A stretch of DNA of 5,461 bases, taken from contig CAAGPV010000096.1 in assembly GCA_900771975.1 (NCBI GenBank), positions 1 through 5,461 on the forward strand, in the 5' to 3' direction. The first letter of the stretch is position 1. Every line of letters starts with the position of its first letter. Positions 5,258 through 5,461 of the stretch are shown piece after piece. The DNA comes from an uncultured Prevotella sp. GTDB taxonomy: Bacteria; Bacteroidota; Bacteroidia; Bacteroidales; Bacteroidaceae. The notes under the pieces were generated by a model. The model had not been told where the DNA came from, ran no database searches, and saw only the letters and a program-made list of their open reading frames with translations. The position numbers and the translations under genes are program-made.

Positions 5258-5324
5258 AGGTTATAACGCCGAAGCGGTAAAAATTTTAATTTTTGCCGCT
5301 GAGGGGTTGACCAAGCGAAGCGCG
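5258..5324 (+). other. Complementary-strand origin / primosome assembly site (approximate limits)
   Basis: The 110-base F-G gap of phiX174 contains the site where PriA (n' protein) binds SSB-coated viral DNA and loads the primosome, so that the first complementary strand can be made after infection. I see the motif AAGCGG (5272-5277), described as part of PriA sites, next to a 26-base inverted repeat, and a compact GCGAAGC hairpin at 5315-5321. The boundaries are placed from memory of the known map (about 2301-2354 of the standard numbering) plus the visible structure, so they are approximate. Confidence 0.75.
5274..5299 (+). terminator. Hairpin in F-G gap (probable T_F, also part of the primosome site)
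   Basis: GCGGTAAAAATT (5274-5285) pairs with AATTTTTGCCGC (5288-5299) over 12 positions, with one U-G wobble and a 2-base loop that would open in practice. It lies just after F, where leaky terminator T_F is expected. There is no T-tract after the stem, although its right arm holds five T. The same sequence folds in the single-stranded genome as part of the PriA recognition region, so it probably serves both purposes. The terminator role is less certain than the origin role. Confidence 0.6.
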
Positions 5325-5351
5325 GTAGGTTTTCTGCTTAGGAGTTTAATC

Positions 5352-5461
5352 ATGTTTCAGACTTTTATTTCTCGCCATAATTCAAACTTTTTTTCTGATA
5401 AGCTGGTTCTCACTTCTGTTACTCCAGCTTCTTCGGCACCTGTTTTACAGACACCTAAAGC
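5352..5461 (+). CDS. G: Major spike protein G, 5' part (cut by window end)
   Basis: This is the N-terminal part of the spike protein, MFQTFISRHNSNFFSDKLVL and onward for 36 full codons to the window end. From 5387 the DNA repeats bases 1-75, so the gene continues from base 76. ATG 5352 has AGGAG (5340-5344) with a 7-base spacer. It follows the F-G intergenic hairpins, and G is co-transcribed with F and H. There is no sign of damage; the cut is the window edge. Confidence 0.97.
   Translation, partial: MFQTFISRHNSNFFSDKLVLTSVTPASSAPVLQTPK
5387..5461 (+). repeat. Terminal direct repeat, right copy (circle overlap)
   Basis: Second copy of bases 1-75. Removing one copy leaves 5386 bp, exactly the phiX174 genome length, and joins the two parts of G into one 175-codon frame. 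Confidence 0.97.

Noticed and set aside
5307..5335. TTGACC in the F-G gap as a promoter for G
   Set aside because: At 17-18 bases spacing the downstream hexamers are TTTTCT/TTTCTG, poor -10 boxes, and G is known to be expressed from upstream promoters.
1..5461. CRISPR arrays, tRNAs, insertion sequences or an undescribed system
   Set aside because: Every long frame that is not an overlap shadow is a standard phiX174 gene, and the three gaps over 30 bases are accounted for by known signals. No repeat array, tRNA-like fold or transposase is visible.

Overview
This window is a complete, circularly permuted genome of the Escherichia coli microvirus phiX174 (Microviridae, single-stranded DNA, icosahedral). 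I recognise it from the proteins (A with its HFH and YVAKY motifs, the nested B, K and E genes, basic J, coat F, spike G, pilot H), the 30-base viral-strand origin, and the unit length. The first 75 bases reappear unchanged as the last 75, so the unit is 5386 bp, the known phiX174 genome size. The linear ends cut gene G: its 3' part is at the left end and its 5' part at the right end. The 75-bp repeat is best read as the overlap left by assembling a circle.

Layout, all genes on the + strand: G (3' part) 1-493; H 502-1488; a 63-bp gap holding terminator T_H and promoter P_A; A 1552-3093, with the internal restart A* from 2068, the viral-strand origin at 1870-1899 and promoter P_B near 2434; B 2646-3008 inside A; K 3008-3178 across the A/C junction; C 3090-3350, with promoter P_D in it; D 3347-3805; E 3525-3800 inside D; J 3805-3921; terminator T_J; F 3958-5241; a 110-bp gap with hairpins and the complementary-strand origin (primosome assembly site); G (5' part) 5352-5461.

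The genes form one replication-assembly-lysis programme. A nicks and rejoins the viral strand for rolling-circle replication, and C switches replication toward single-strand packaging. B (internal) and D (external) scaffold the procapsid of F and G. J enters with the DNA, H carries DNA through the host envelope, and E lyses the host by blocking MraY. K is accessory. The genome is extremely compressed: stop/start overlaps of 1 or 4 bases, genes within genes, and four bases (3090-3093) read in all three forward frames.

The most informative departure from wild type is an amber codon (TAG) at codon 7 of E, silent in the overlapping D. This matches the classical lysis-defective am3 allele (G587A) of laboratory and commercial stocks. 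Together with other base differences I recall for such stocks, it suggests laboratory phiX174, probably a sequencing-control spike-in, rather than a wild isolate. I see no previously undescribed system here. The findings are this genotype, the assembly overlap, and compact regulatory or structural elements.
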